This document shows positions 46,208 through 58,915 of a DNA stretch of 64,000 nt, one piece after another (within the stretch, counting starts at the first letter, position 1; every line of letters starts with the position of its first letter). The notes beneath the pieces are model-generated. The model was not told the DNA's origin, ran no database searches, and saw only the letters and a program-made list of their open reading frames with translations. The stretch covers positions 4,030,001 through 4,094,000 of the forward strand of contig CAMRHE010000018.1 in assembly GCA_947044405.1 (NCBI GenBank), written 5' to 3'. Both the position numbers and the translations under genes were made by a program. Source of the stretch: Leptodactylus fallax (lineage: Eukaryota; Chordata; Amphibia; Anura; Leptodactylidae).

Positions 46208-48349
46208 CATATTTTTAAAGTATTTTTTAATTTCTCATATCACTTTCTGTATGAAGTTTTCACTCTGAACACTGATCCTCTCAATAGGCATACAGTCTCT
46301 TTTCTATAGAGATTATTTTTAATCAGTCAATAAAAGATCCATCATTTACAATAGGTGATAGTCCCTGTAAAATAACATAGGACATGCCTAGAACACTCCC
46401 CCATAGAAGTCAATGAAAATCCGTAGTCTACAGTTTCCTGTGCTGGTGAAAAACAATTACAAAAATATACTTCAGTATCAGGTTGTTAAGAGAACCCGTC
46501 ATGGTTATGCTCTCCAAACCATGCACAGCATGAAATCCTGAAAGGGTCTCACATGACGAATTTATTTATTATTTATTTATTATGCTTACTTATATAGCAC
46601 CATCATATTCCGCAGCGCTTTACAGACAAAGAGCTATGTACTCTGAAATGTTGTTGTGTTTAAGAGAAAACATAGTTTTGAATTTTATCTGGACAAAGGA
46701 AGAGAGTCCAAGAACAGGGAGAGAACTCCATTGTGTGGCTTCTTCCTTCTCTTCTTGATTGAAAGTCTCTTCCTTTTTGCATTTAGGGAGAGACTTATCA
46801 ACTGAAGCCAAACAGGGTGTGAAGAAGTTGCACAGCGGACCATACTATCTTTCCATATAAGATTCCATCACTGTACATAATGAGGCAGTAAATCTATTGG
46901 CAGCAGCCTACTCCTTCCCCTCCCCTCTCCATAGACTTCCGTAAGTGAGCCGAGTAGGGAGACAGATTCTATACAAATAAACAATCTGAGTGAAGACAAG
47001 GAGTAGGAGAGCCTAATAAGTGAAGAAGGAAATATAGTTCTTTAATTGGATATATTATAAAATGTCTTATATTCACCTATACTATTCATTTTTGAAAAGT
47101 AGTTTTCTAATTGGAGGTATGCTTTAACCAAATCTGAGCTAAGTTAAGGGTGAACACATTTTTAATAAAGCCGTACTTTCAAATTCAAAGCAGTTGTCCT
47201 TAGTGCTGACCGCAGTGCTGGACACAGTTTTTAGCTTTAGCTAGATAGAGAAGGCTCAAAAGTAGTGTCAATACATAAAACTTACATTAGGGTATATTAA
47301 AGGGGTTGACAGAAACAAGTTGCATTGGATCACTAGAAAATGTTATTAAAAGATTACTCTTTCGTCACACAATGTAACTTAACCAAACTTTGGGGTTTTC
47401 CCCACTCAATGTTTATTATTATCTATAGGACCTATTTAAGGTACAAATGGGAAGATAAAAGTATGGATAAGTGAGCGTCTAATGTTGGGAAATATAGACA
47501 TTATCAAAGTATTAAAACATGGAACATAGAAATGCCCCTGATACAGGGAGTTGTCAAACAGATTTCCTATATCAAGTCTCTACTTCAAATTCTGACAAAA
47601 ATCACAGACTGAAAAATGCAGAATGTTACTCTTTTTTTTTGACAATATGACAGACAGCATGACAGAAAGCCAACAGTCCCCATTATAGTCAGTGGGATTT
47701 GTCAGGTTCCATTGGTGTGTGTTATACAATAGATCTGTCCCCAGCTTGCATTCCATTTTTCCTATGACTGAACAAATAAATGGAAAGTCCAACAGATATG
47801 TGAATCTAGTCTAACTAGGCTTGAGTCAACCTTTGCTAAGTGCACATGGATTTTCAGGAAAGAATTTCACTTTATTTTGATTCTGTCTCTTCCCAAGACT
47901 ACATCTATTGCTGCTTTCCACATATGTCCCTTGTGGCACTACCATGAGCAAAATATACAGTACAATGCAATATACAATATCAGTGCTGTATGGGCTCTGT
48001 ATGAGTACTGTATTGGTGCTGTAACTGTACTGTATGGATGTTGTACTGTGTTTGTGCTGTACCTGTGCAGTATTGGTGCTTTAAGATTGTTGGCCAGGGC
48101 CCCGTAGCATCAAGACAGCAGTCGGGGAAAGCCTGATTCTCCGACCGCAGTGCCTTGTCAAAAGATACTACACCTCCAGCAGCAGGGATCAGCACTGATC
48201 TCTGCTGACTGTGGAGGTCACTGTGCTGAACTCTCCAGGCACCAGAGATGAGTGCCGATCCCTGCTGCCAATGATGTATTATATTTAAAGGAGAGAAAGC
48301 AGCTGGGGGTATCATCCCCCACCGATGTTAGAGGCTGGATTGCAGACCA
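46208..48349. other. TTC29 intron or flank with repeat pieces
   Basis: Bases 46559-46625 hold ATTTATT repeats then a frog-repeat-like tail (TATTCCGCAGCGCTTTACAG). Bases 46900-47110 carry CCCTCTCCATAGACTTCCG and the TATATTATAAAATGTCTTAT module. Bases 47970-48080 contain short degenerate TACTGTA/GTGCTGTA repeats. Confidence 0.45.
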
Positions 48350-49130
48350 CTCAATGGATAACCCTTCTACAGGGTTATTGATTTATCTGCTGTTGATGAC
48401 CAATCCTCAGGAATAAGAAATCAGTGAAAGCCCAACACCAAGGGTCCATGCTGATCATCCCTTTGAAGTGAACACTATGCTTGTGTGTGCATCATGACCC
48501 CATCACTATTTACATTGCACACCATCTGTTTTATAGTGACCATACATTGTTATTATTATATTATACGTAATTACAGCCTCAACTTATAGAAGTGAACAAA
48601 ATGTAGTTACATTGCATGGTCTCTATAAAACAGACAGAGTGTGATGTAAATAGTCAAAGGATCATGGCTCTCACACAAGTGCCGTGATCCCTTTAAACAG
48701 CTGATCATCCTGAGTGTTGACCTCCACTGATTTCTTACTGCTGCGTAATACTGAGAATAGGCCATTAATACCAAGGAACTAGAATAACCTTTAAAGGGGT
48801 TATCCACGTTGTAAAAAATGGCAGCCAATCATTAAGACAGGCCGTTAAGTTTAGATCGGCGAGAGTCCAACTGTCAGGACCCTCACTGATTAGTTGTATC
48901 CCAGAGTTGGCATCTGCCAGCATTTAGATGCTGGGTGCTGTAGCGCTTACTCACCATATTCTTGATAACGTCAGATGTGGGTACTATAGTCTTACCCCTT
49001 TCAAGTGTATGGGACACTGCTGCTGTACCCATAGCTGCTATCAAGAAAACACTGAAGAGATGAGGTAGGGGTCCCCGGTAAAAATTTGCACTGGGGACCA
49101 CAAGAATTTAGCTACACCACTGATTAGAAG
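48350..49130. mobile_element. Abutting TTAA-family MITE arms
   Basis: A diverged element ends GAATAACCTTTAA at about 48794, and another starts there with TTAAAGGGGTTATCCACG (48791). The shared TTAA suggests insertion at the target site of the first. The right end of the second is not clear. Confidence 0.5.
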
Positions 49131-50238
49131 GTCCTATTATTAGATAAGTACAACCTCAGATGAACATCACATGGCAGATTCCACTGTTTCATTATTCATT
49201 TACCAAAAATGAAGCCGAATTAGAAAAGCTATGTGTGGAAAACTAAGTACACTCCATGAGTCAAGCACTTGTAGAACCACTTTTAGCAGGAATATTTTGA
49301 AGTAATTGTTTTCTCTATGACTTTATCAGTCTCTCATATCGTTCTGGAGGAATTCTAGCCCACTCTTCTTTACAACATTGCTTCAGTTTATTGATAGAGT
49401 ATTTTAAAAATGCCCTAACCTAAAGAGAACTGTGTGCAAGAGGCATCATGGTAGAACATGTAGTCCCTATATCTCTGTACTATAAATTTATAGAGGCTGT
49501 GTGCCACGGCCACCTTATGGTGTTTTATGTGGCACTGTATTATTGTATTTTGTGTGGCAATGTAATTGGATCTGATCTTTGAATGGGCAATTGCACACTC
49601 TGTTTCTTCTCTATTTTGAGCCATTCTGTTATAGATATGCTGCTGTGCTTGGGTTCTCCTGTTGCATGGTCCAATTTCGCCCAACATAATACTTTTGGTA
49701 TACAAAGGAATACATGGCTAACTTAATGATTAAATCATCACCCTTCTACCACTGTATTCCATAGTTGGTATGAGGTGTTTGTGTTGATATCCTGTGATTG
49801 TGCTTTGCATTATGGCCAAACATCTCAACTTTGATCAAGTCTCTCAAAAGGATATTGTTCCAGAAGTCTTGTGGTTTGTTCATATGCAACTTTGCAAACG
49901 TAAACCACGCTGCCATATTCTTTGTAGAAAGAATAGGCTACCTTCTGACGACCCTTCCAAACAAGCCATACTTTTCTAATTCACTGTCATAAACTTGAAG
50001 CTTGTAGAGCCTTAGATGCACTGATCTTAGCTTTTTTTTTTTTTTTTTTTTTCTGCAATTTCTCTGAGTATTGTAGTTGGACCTTGGGGTACATTTGCTG
50101 TGATGTCCACTCCTGGAAAGTTTGTCAGCTGTCTTGATTTTTTTTCCACTTGTGAATAATGTTTTGTACTGTAGAATGATGGATTTCAAATTGTTTGGAA
50201 ATGGCTTTATAACCCTTCTCAGATTGATGGGCAGCAAC

Positions 50239-51486
50239 CAGGGGCAGATCAAGGCTGCCATGGGCCCTAGATTGTATGAAGATTTTTGGCCCCCCAACAG
50301 TCTAAGCTTTTTAAAGTCATCTGACACAAATGAAAAAGCTGAAGAAAAACAACAAAGAATAGTCAACAGAAGCCTGTTTTCATTTTAACATTGAAATTAA
50401 TGAATTGATGATGGATACAGATGGAAAGCCTTCTATTTGTATCCATCTATCTGACATTTTATGTCCATTGCTCTGATCCTCTGATGGATCTAAAAAACAA
50501 ACCTAAAGAGAGTGGTATGTATGATAGCATCCTAGAAAGAATGGGATTTTCCAGTGCCCATATACACGAGATAAAGTCATGATGCTGTGGAGTGCCCTTA
50601 TATACAGGATAAGAGAAGAGGTACTGTGTAGTGCTTATATATGCATGAGTGGTATTGTACTTTTTCCATTTATGTGGAATTAGAGAAGTGGTATTGAGCA
50701 GTGCACATGTATACAGGAAAAAAAGCAGTCTTATGGTACTCATATATGCAGGATAAAAGAAGAGACGCTCTGCAATGCCTATATATACCCATACTGCAGT
50801 ATAAAAGTAGTGGTACTGTGAGGTGCCCATACATGTAGGCTAAGAGAAGTGTTGCTGTGCAGTGGCTATTTATGCAGAATTAGTATGGTGCTGTGGCTAG
50901 TTATGTAGGGTAAAAAAGTGATACTGGGCAGTGGCTATTTACGTAGGATAAAAGAAGTGGTATTCTACAGGAGCTATTTATGCAGGGTTAAAGAAGTAGC
51001 ACTATTCACTAACTGTTTATACAGGGTATAAGAAGTAGTACTGTACAGTGGGTATTTATGAGGGTTAAATACGTATTACTGTACAGGAGCTATTTATGCA
51101 GGGTAAAAGCAGTGGTACTGTACAGGTACTATTTATACAGGGTAAAGTGGCACTGTGCAGTGGCTATATATAGGAAAAAGCTAAACTGAACATTCACACT
51201 GTCACACACTGAACATTCACATTGACACATACACTCACAGACAGACAGGCACACATACACACGCATACCTCTACTCTTTTTCTATATCCTCTCTAATGCA
51301 CTCCTGCAGAGGTTTGAGGACCTTTGAGGTTTACAGTCCTTGAACAGATCCTGTATAAATCTGTGTCAGGAGCGGGCACACATGTATGGAGGAATGCATA
51401 TCACTTGCAACAGTATAGGGCTAAACTTGGTGGTTGGTTTAGGCAGCCATGGGCAGCTGCTCTAACCGCTTATATTATAAACTACT
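50239..51486. mobile_element. Insertion within the old Tc1 element, possibly hAT-like
   Basis: Begins CAGGGGCAGATCAAGGCTG and is flanked by GCAGCAAC and ACGGAAAC, which could be a decayed 8-bp duplication. GGCTGCCATGGGCCC near the left and GGCAGCCATGGGCAGC near the right are related. Most of its interior is a degenerate tandem repeat. Confidence 0.45.
50510..51175. repeat. Degenerate minisatellite, units of roughly 40-50 bp
   Basis: Recurring blocks such as GCTATTTATGCAGGGTAAAA and AGAAGTGGTACTGTACAG, more uniform toward the right. Two units near 51075-51150 are the most alike. Open frames here (for example at 50459-50830 minus) are repeat artefacts. Confidence 0.75.
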
Positions 51487-51690
51487 ATTAACGGAAACAA
51501 TGCTTTTTCTAAGATCATTTCTAATGTCTTTCCTCCTTGGCACTGTGTTAACAGAGGTCTAAATGCTCCAGAATACCAAATGTCCAAATCTTCTGCATTT
51601 ATAAAGGTGTTTACACTTGTGGATGATCAATTATATCAAGGGCATTTTATTAGCAGCGCCTGGCTGCTACTTATCCTCTGAATACCTGTG

Positions 51691-52178
51691 GAAGCAGCAG
51701 GGCCATTTTAACACATTAGTGGGCCCCTTTCAAAGGTTTCATAAGTGCCTCCCACATAATGCCCCCTCAGAGACTATTCAATGAATATACAGTATTACAT
51801 ACAAACTAAAAAAAAAAAGTCACCTAACCCTGTTCCCACAAAGCTGCCTGCAAGCTTTGGCTGAGGTGATGCCTCTGACTCGGTGCTCATCGCACCTCTC
51901 TGCCACAGACATTATCAGCTGAAGCCTGAATGGTGGAGCACTGAGCAGCAAGGTTGTACTTATTTTTTCACACACTGCTTCTGCATTTTGACCTAGTTTA
52001 TGTAAATAAATTATGACATGTTGTAATTTGTCATGTGGTGTTGCTCATCTGAGGCTTTATTTACCTAATTTTAAGATCTTCTAAAGAACAGATTTTTCGT
52101 AGTTTTGTTTATGTCCTGACACGTAAAAATATAGAATTCAAAGAGGGTATACTTTGTTTTTCTCACAACCGGACATAT
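51691..52178. other. Intron or flank, nothing recognised
   Basis: No gene or clear repeat boundaries. Confidence 0.45.
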
Positions 52179-52389
52179 TTAAGGGGCTGTGCAGGACTCC
52201 AAAACATGGCTGCTTTCTTCTTCTCAGGAAGTGACATCAGGCCTGTTGGTCACATGGCAATGTCACATCTCCATCACCTTTAAAATCAATGGGACTGAGG
52301 TGCAGCATGGCCATGTGAACAATGGACATGATGTTACTTCCTGAGAAAAAAAGCAGCTATGTTTTTGAAGTCCTAGACAACCCTTTTAA
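52179..52389. mobile_element. TTAA MITE, 211 bp including target sites
   Basis: TTAAGGGGCTGTGCAGGAC and GTCCTAGACAACCCTTTTAA with TTAA at both edges. Arms CAAAACATGGCTGCTTTCTT / GCAGCTATGTTTTTG and CTCAGGAAGTGACATC / GATGTTACTTCCTGAG are mirrored. Confidence 0.75.
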
Positions 52390-52622
52390 GAATGCAGTAG
52401 GTGTGCTATTTGGGTGTTGAGTAATTAAAGTGTGAATTATGTATATGTTCTGACCGGTGAGTAAAATATACTGTATCAGTGTTTAAAACTGTCATCCTGA
52501 GAGAGCCACTATGAGTAGTGGATGTGGTGCTGAACAACTTCAGAACTACTGGAGGACATGTGGCAAAGTATAGTAACTATTGCACTGTGTACACTGTGCA
52601 AAGTTTTTCCAACAATGTAACG

Positions 52623-52826
52623 CTAGGTTCACAGAAACCCTATCCACTTAAAAAGTGGTTACATGCGGAAACCCGCGGACCCCATAGACTATGATGGGGT
52701 CCGCTGGGTTTCCACTGAAAACGGCGAAGAGAAAAGTCCTCCTTGCAGGTCTTTTCTCTCCACTGATTTTCAGCAAAATGTAGGATGGAGTCTCTTATGC
52801 AGACTCAAACGCTAGTGTGAACCTAG
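52623..52826. mobile_element. Inverted-repeat MITE, about 200 bp
   Basis: Ends CTAGGTTCACA and TGTGAACCTAG. Inside are GGACCCCATAGACTATGATG and AGAGAAAAGTCCTCCTTGC / GCAGGTCTTTTCTCTCC, a design like the fold-back element at 4690-5071 and plausibly a relative. Confidence 0.65.
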
Positions 52827-53530
52827 TTACTTGGTAAGCAAAGGTCCTATGAGGAGGATGCCAATTGCCTCATATTAGAGGAAGAAAATCTTTCTTAATT
52901 TGGCCTTTAAGCTGCATTAACCTGACTCTCAAACCCTGGACCAGATTATTCATACCTGACATAAATACACTGAAAGTATATGAGTACTGCTTTCAGAATT
53001 ATTAGTTATAGAGGCTCCATCATTAAAGATACGATTGGTTTGTCATGATGATTTGCAATGTGATCGAAAAGTGATTGCAATGATAATTGGTCATTGTGAA
53101 TAAAGATGATAAATAATAATGGTATCATATATCTTTATTGATGTGATGCTATATATAATTCATTAACTGTAAATTCCTCCCATAGCTACAGTACATTTAC
53201 ACAAGTCCTATCTGCTATGTTCAGTGCATAGCTTTCATAAGAGACATAACCAGGCAAAATTATGCTTCTTGCCCAATGAGTATTGTTTTGATGGAGATGT
53301 TGGTCAGATCTCCAGCCCATAATTTTGTTGTTAATATATTTTAGTGCATAATGAACAGTCCATAAGAATAGTCAAACTGTATTTCTAAATCGAAATACAG
53401 TCCGATATCAGTTTAACTACGAATAAAAACTATTAAATTAAAAGTAGAAATATTTGATTGAAAATTGCCTATGACAATCAATCAGAATATTCCTATAAGA
53501 ATATAATAACATGATGCTTAGGGTAACATC
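52827..53530. other. Intron or flank, nothing recognised
   Basis: AT-rich, no repeat or gene seen. Confidence 0.5.
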
Positions 53531-53993
53531 CTTAGAGGGGTTGTCCAGTTTCAGTGTAAAAATGGTATTGTTTCTATGATGAAAATGTATACAATTTTCC
53601 AGTGTACTTTCTGTAAGAATTCTTTACGGTTTTCTAGATCTCTGTTTACTGTTATTCATTATTTACTCCAGTGGACAGAAATCAGTCCATGGTCATGTGA
53701 TGGACAGTCCATTGTCATGTGATGGACACACAGGTGCATGGCTTTTTACAGGACAAAGTTCTGATTACTGTGCTATGCCTGTAATGAGCTTTGCACCTGT
53801 GCGTACATCACATGCTCTTGGACTGTATATCACATGACCATTTTTATCCACTGGTTGTAAACAAAGAATGACAGCAAGCAGAGATCTAGAAAACCATAAT
53901 GGAACTGATGCAGAAAGTTTAATGGAAAATTGTATAACTTTTTATCACAGAAGCACTACCATTTTTATGCTGAAACTGGACATCCCCATAATA
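53531..53993. mobile_element. TTAA-family MITE with 120-bp arms
   Basis: Left GAGGGGTTGTCCAGTTTCAG and right CTGAAACTGGACATCCCC are mirrored, as are ATACAATTTTCCAGTGTACT / TGGAAAATTGTATAAC and GGTTTTCTAGATCTCTG / AGAGATCTAGAAAACC. Edges are TTAG and ATAA, decayed from TTAA. Confidence 0.72.
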
Positions 53994-55138
53994 AAACAAT
54001 ATAATTTCTTACAACAACCACTTTAAGATCATATTTGTGCTGCATTTTTTTATGTCTTTTTATTTACGGAGATAACTACAGTACGCGTAAGTATCTATCC
54101 TAAATCCCAAAAATATTTGCATTTTTACTTTTTTTAATTCTGAAAACAATTATGCACACAGAGTACATTTGGTTTTACTTGAAAAACAACCAAGAAAGGA
54201 TTTGTGAATATATTACAAGAAAAACAAAGCTGAGACAGACAATTTGAAACAATGAGATACAGACTGCTCAGTCACCTCGCTGCGCTGCACCTTTTAACAT
54301 ATGCTTTTTTATTATGAATAAGGTGTTTGAGTAAGTCCCAATAAAAAAGTTGATATGCATAAAGACGTGTCTGAAGGAGGGCAGGAGGCAATGGAAAACT
54401 GCAGAAATGAACATCCACAGGAGGAAATGAAATCTTTCACAACAGCTGCTCCCTTTGGATTCCCCTAGAAGGAAACTGCCTGAGGTCGGCTTTAGCACAA
54501 AAGGATAAAGAAGATGAAAACTGTAATGTAAGGCTGGAAAACTACTGCTGAGACCCCTGAGTTTACATCCCATAAGTCTCTGGCTGTGTGGCAGGACCTT
54601 TTAGCATGTCACAAAGGCTGGTGATAAACAGCACATTACCATGAAACAAACGGTGCCTGAGCAGTATTGTAAGAGTAATGATAACTAGCACTCTCGTGGG
54701 AGAGGGAGCAATGTTTTCATCTCTCTATGCATCTGAGCACAGATCGCTAAATGGAAATGAAAAGTGCAGATTTTTGATCAGGACCACAATAATTATATTT
54801 TAAACAGTCCTAGCAGCTAAGAAATATACACTATTACAATAAAATTACTGCACTACATGAATCAGGAATTGCAAATCTAGGGGTATTAAAAGGATGAGTT
54901 TTAGAAGATGTTTTGGAAAACTGGCACTATAATGTTAATATACTGTAGGTACTGCATTTAGAAATAAACACTGGTAATTCGAAGTATTCTTACTGTTTAT
55001 CACAATTTATACATGATTGGATTGATCCAAAATTATTGTTTTTCATGAGAAGGGTTAACCATAACTAAATTCTTAATAGAGATAGATGTATCATTTTTAT
55101 TTGTGTAAATATCACCAATAGAATAGTTAAAGGGAGTC
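53994..55138. other. Intron or flank, repeat-poor
   Basis: Bases 54350-54720 are of mixed composition with no window repeat families. The minus-strand open frame at 54268-54573 has no recognised motif. Confidence 0.4.
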
Positions 55139-55476
55139 TGGCACCAGAACCCAACATCTCAACCCAGCCCCATAGATAAGTTAGAATCATCTAAATCAAA
55201 TAGTGTTTTCTACTTGTGAAAAAGTTCATTTGTTGCCAAGATATAGCTATTTTTATCAATATACAAATGAGCTCTTTGGATTCTCATTGCTTCAAAGAGG
55301 TAAGTAGCAACACCCTCAATGCTCCAAAAGAGTTAATATTTACAAAAACAGCAATATCTGGACAAAGGAGGCACCGATTCACAAGGTAAAAAGATTGTTT
55401 GATTTAGGTGACCCTAACCTATCTATCTGCTGGGGTTGGGTTGAGATGCTGGGTTCTGGTGACAGACTCCCTTTAC
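55139..55476. mobile_element. MITE with GGGAGTCTG ends
   Basis: AAAGGGAGTCTGGCACCAG and CTGGTGACAGACTCCCTTT are inverted ends, continuing AACCCAACATCTCAACC / GGTTGAGATGCTGGGTT. Arms also share GATATAGC/GCAATATC-type blocks inside. No gene. A partial copy lies at 46090-46207. Confidence 0.75.
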
Positions 55477-55554
55477 GTGCAATCCATGATGTTTGCATTG
55501 GTGAAGGTATCTCATTATCTTTTCATTTAATATTTACAAAGACTTCCTTCTTTA

Positions 55555-55790
55555 TTAAATGGGTTATCCATTTTCTAGTATTGATGGCCTATCCTTATCT
55601 ATAGACTTCAATGGGACAGTGCCTGCAGTACCTACAATCGGCACTACAGTTTGTACAGCGAGTAAACAGCGCAGCTTGTGGTATGTAAACATTACCATGA
55701 GCCGCGTTGTCTTTGTGCAGGAAATCTGAGGGGTTCCCAGAAGTAGGATAAGGATAAGCCATTAATATTAGAAACTGGATAACCCCTAGA
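55555..55790. mobile_element. TTAA-family MITE, diverged
   Basis: Left TTAAATGGGTTATCCATTTT and right AAACTGGATAACCCC. TATTGATGGCCTATCC / GGATAAGCCATTAATA are mirrored. Same subfamily as 14934-15217. Confidence 0.65.
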
Positions 55791-57430
55791 TAGAACTTAT
55801 TTCTTTGATTGTCACCAATGAAATTATATATCCCCTCTTCAACAAAACCAAAACATTCTCATTATGACTATGTTTTCAAGGTGAGGATTTGCAATAGGTA
55901 AATCCACCATGGAAAATTCCAAACAGAAATGCACAGCTTATACTCAATTGGAGGTGATCCATGGCTTTTCCGTGCTGAAACCACAATGATATTGAGCATG
56001 CTATGAATAATAAAATTATTATTCTTTAAGCTAATTTTTTTTAGAGAATGTGAAAGAGGCATAAAATTTCTTATTCATATGCACTGCAACTAAATTGCAG
56101 ATTCTGTGTGAACATGGTCTGAAAACTGTAAACCTGTGAAGGCTTTGGTCTTGACAAATAAAAAGTTGGTTTCTGAAGCCTGCTCATTTCAAATTCTACA
56201 ATATCTCTGCACAGGGAGAAGTGAGAGAGCAAAGGGACTTTTCTGGGTGAGCAGGTAAGATAAATACAGTAGAAGCAATTTGAGTTAGGGATCAACAAAT
56301 CATATGTTGAACCTGTGCAGTTGCACTAGGGCTTTGTAATTCATTACCATCTTAGGGTACCTTCACACGTAGGACATTTGTCACAGACAATTCTGCAACT
56401 CAAAGTCCCTTCCATACTTTTAAATGGGAATAGTTTAGCAGAGTGTACTGCACATTTCTGTAAGCCCAATTTTTTTTGTATTTCAAGTGCCTCTGTAACA
56501 GCAAAATAGCTGTTGGGAAGCATGGGGGCTATTTGCTAGTCTTGCACAAGAACTTTCTGGTAACTGTGTTGCCCTAGAAATGGGGAAACTGTTACATTCA
56601 AGCTTAAAACTGGCTGCACAGAGTTACTGGTTTGTAGAAAAGGATAATGGTTTGTACAATGAGTAACTATACAAGTATTTAGGAGTACTGTCAGGTTTTT
56701 ACTTTTGGCAGGAGATATACTTCAAAGGGCTTATATAATTCCTATTTGGAATAATAGAGAGGTATTTCAACTATAGGCTCTTCCATTATGTCAAAATGTT
56801 ACATCTGTGAGTGTTCCATTGCTAGAACACCAAGTGGCTCTGGTGTTTGGTGCTAAACTTAACCAGAGAGATGACAGAATAAAAGCAGAGTAGAAGGAGA
56901 AAATGCTGAGTGATCCTTGTATACATCTTCAGTTCAGGTAGCTGGATGCTGCCTACTCAAACAATCAAAAGGCGGTGCGATGTGAGAGATTTTCTGCTTC
57001 TTATTCTGCTAGGCAAATCAGCAATGTAGAGAAGACATGAATGCTGATTCACCAACAACTGGCCAAAGACAAGTGATCTATCAACCTAGACAGTGCTAAC
57101 ATGAATGATTGTCTGAGTTGGCAGAAGGAATGTGCAAGCTCTCAAATCTTTCATTTGGGGGAATGCTCTTGGATGGACATACCTCATGTTTCAATTCTTT
57201 AGGTCTTATTGAAACATAGCAGATGTGAGCATTATTTTGCATCAGTATTTTAACAATGAAATGAAGGTTGCATGGAAAGAAAAGGAGTATAAATCTTCCC
57301 ACTATAGTTCTCTGTGTGCCTTAAAAATAATAATAAAAATAACCATCAACTTGCAATATGTGAATGAGGGCATGAGCAACTTTTAGTTTATATATTTAAA
57401 ATGGCAATGATAGATTTGCTTAAAATTTTT

Positions 57431-57475
<45 letters not shown>

Positions 57476-58493
57476 CTCTTTGTTGCAAAGTGAAGCTTGT
57501 TAATGTGCTCATACTTTAATCTGAGGAGAAAGTATATTCCTAAAAATACTTATGACTTTGGCTACTTCATAGACACTGACCTGTTAGTTGTACTATTTTT
57601 TGTTCTTTCCAACTGAACAAATCTGTCCAAAGACATTACATATTTTTGATTCTCAATCTGTTAACTCTGCACAAAGGTTACAAACATTAATTCACAAGTA
57701 TAAAGCCTAAACAAAAATAAAACTTTAGTGGCACGATCCTACCTGCACTAGGATTTATTGTAAATTCACTTTATTTTGTATTTATTATACAAAATACATT
57801 TTACCACAACAAAAGGTCATTGGTAAAAGTTAGAGTCATGTGTTAAGTTATGTGTTATGTGAAGCCAGTGGCAGACAGACATTGCTGAGCACACTGGTAG
57901 AAGATATCTTTCTACCTTTTGAGGCCATGTAAATCTTTGCCCTGAAGAGTGTAGTCTAACACTTTTTGAATTCAACATATTTGTAGGAATTTATCAATCT
58001 CTCAGGCCCTTTTTTGCTCCAAATGTGCACTCCTACCATTGTACTGTTCCTCGCTTGCCACAATGGGTGAATATAGGTAGGGTGGGAATACTTTGGCCCA
58101 ACATATTTATTATAACTCACACCAGTTATCTCAGTAGCTAACAGACACAGATCTCCATTCTGGCACATAGGCATGCAATTATTTATGAAGAGGCCACAAT
58201 CTCTTTATACATCGCACTGTCTGACCCATTATTAAGACTGGTGTACATAATGCCAGTCTTAATAAATTTGCTCCAATGTATGAGAAAAATCTTCTGTTCC
58301 AAAGTAACAATTTTTTTATATATGCTAAACCACTCCTTTGTTATTGTATATTTTGCTGTGAATTTGAGATTTAGTTAAATAGCATGAATTTAGCATGGCA
58401 TAAAGAAAAATGTTTTAATAAAAAAAAAATTTCAGTGTGTACTTGGGAAAACACACTGTACGACTGAATAAAATTCAACATATTCAACATAAA
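55791..58493. other. Intron or flank, no gene seen
   Basis: An (AT)n tract at 57434-57471. Bases 58080-58275 hold the CACCAGTTAT...GCCAGTCTTAATAAATTTG inverted-repeat family. Nothing else assigned. Confidence 0.45.
57434..57471. repeat. (AT)n microsatellite
   Basis: About 19 AT units. Confidence 0.95.
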
Positions 58494-58915
58494 CTGAATG
58501 GCCATTTTATTAGATACACCTACTATTTCATGTTTGGTACTATTCTGTAAGAAGGCTAGACACATGACCCAGGATTGCAGCATATAATTAACTGAACAAG
58601 TTTTCTGTGGACAGCTTCAGTGTGAATTCACATTAGAATGGGAAAATCGAGTGATCTGAGTGACTATGGATGAGGAATGATCAGTGCTAGCTGAGGCCAT
58701 TATTGCAGAAACTGCCAACCTTGTGAGGTTTTCTTATTCAATGATGTTGAGAGCATACAGAGAATGGTGTGACTGAGCAAAAACGAAAGAGAATTTTGTG
58801 GATCTAAACAATTTATCAACTACATGGGTCAGAGGAGACGTATCACAGGGGGTTGAGAACCATCCCCTATCAAACTATCTCACAGAAATGGGTGGTCCCA
58901 AAACAAAAGGATAAA
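58494..58915 (+). mobile_element. Degraded Tc1/mariner-like element
   Basis: Starts CTGAATGGCCATTTTATTAG then ATACACCTAC, a terminal sequence I know from fish and frog elements. It continues into a decayed transposase N terminus (GGGAAAATCGAGTGATCTGA, ACAGAGAATGGTGTGACTG). Stops in all frames and no right end found. Confidence 0.55.

Larger units (their letters stand above)
49230..51690 (-). mobile_element. Old Tc1-like transposon split by a later insertion
   Basis: Fragments 49230-49389, 49600-50238 and 51487-51690 line up, in order, with a Tc1-like element common in fish and frogs, as I remember it. Examples: CACTCTTCTTTACAACATTG, CATTATGGCCAAACATCTC, CATTGTTCCAGAAGTCTTG, GAATGATGGATTTCAAATTG, and after the gap TGTCTTTCCTCCTTGGCACT. 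About 1.25 kb of unrelated DNA lies between 50238 and 51487. The transposase would be on the minus strand and is destroyed by many changes. Confidence 0.7.

Noticed and set aside
46620..46811. Charged minus-strand frame (KKEETFNQEEKEEATQ) considered as an upstream TTC29 exon
   Set aside because: Not TPR-like, no acceptor/donor in the required phase, and adjacent to a repeat tail.
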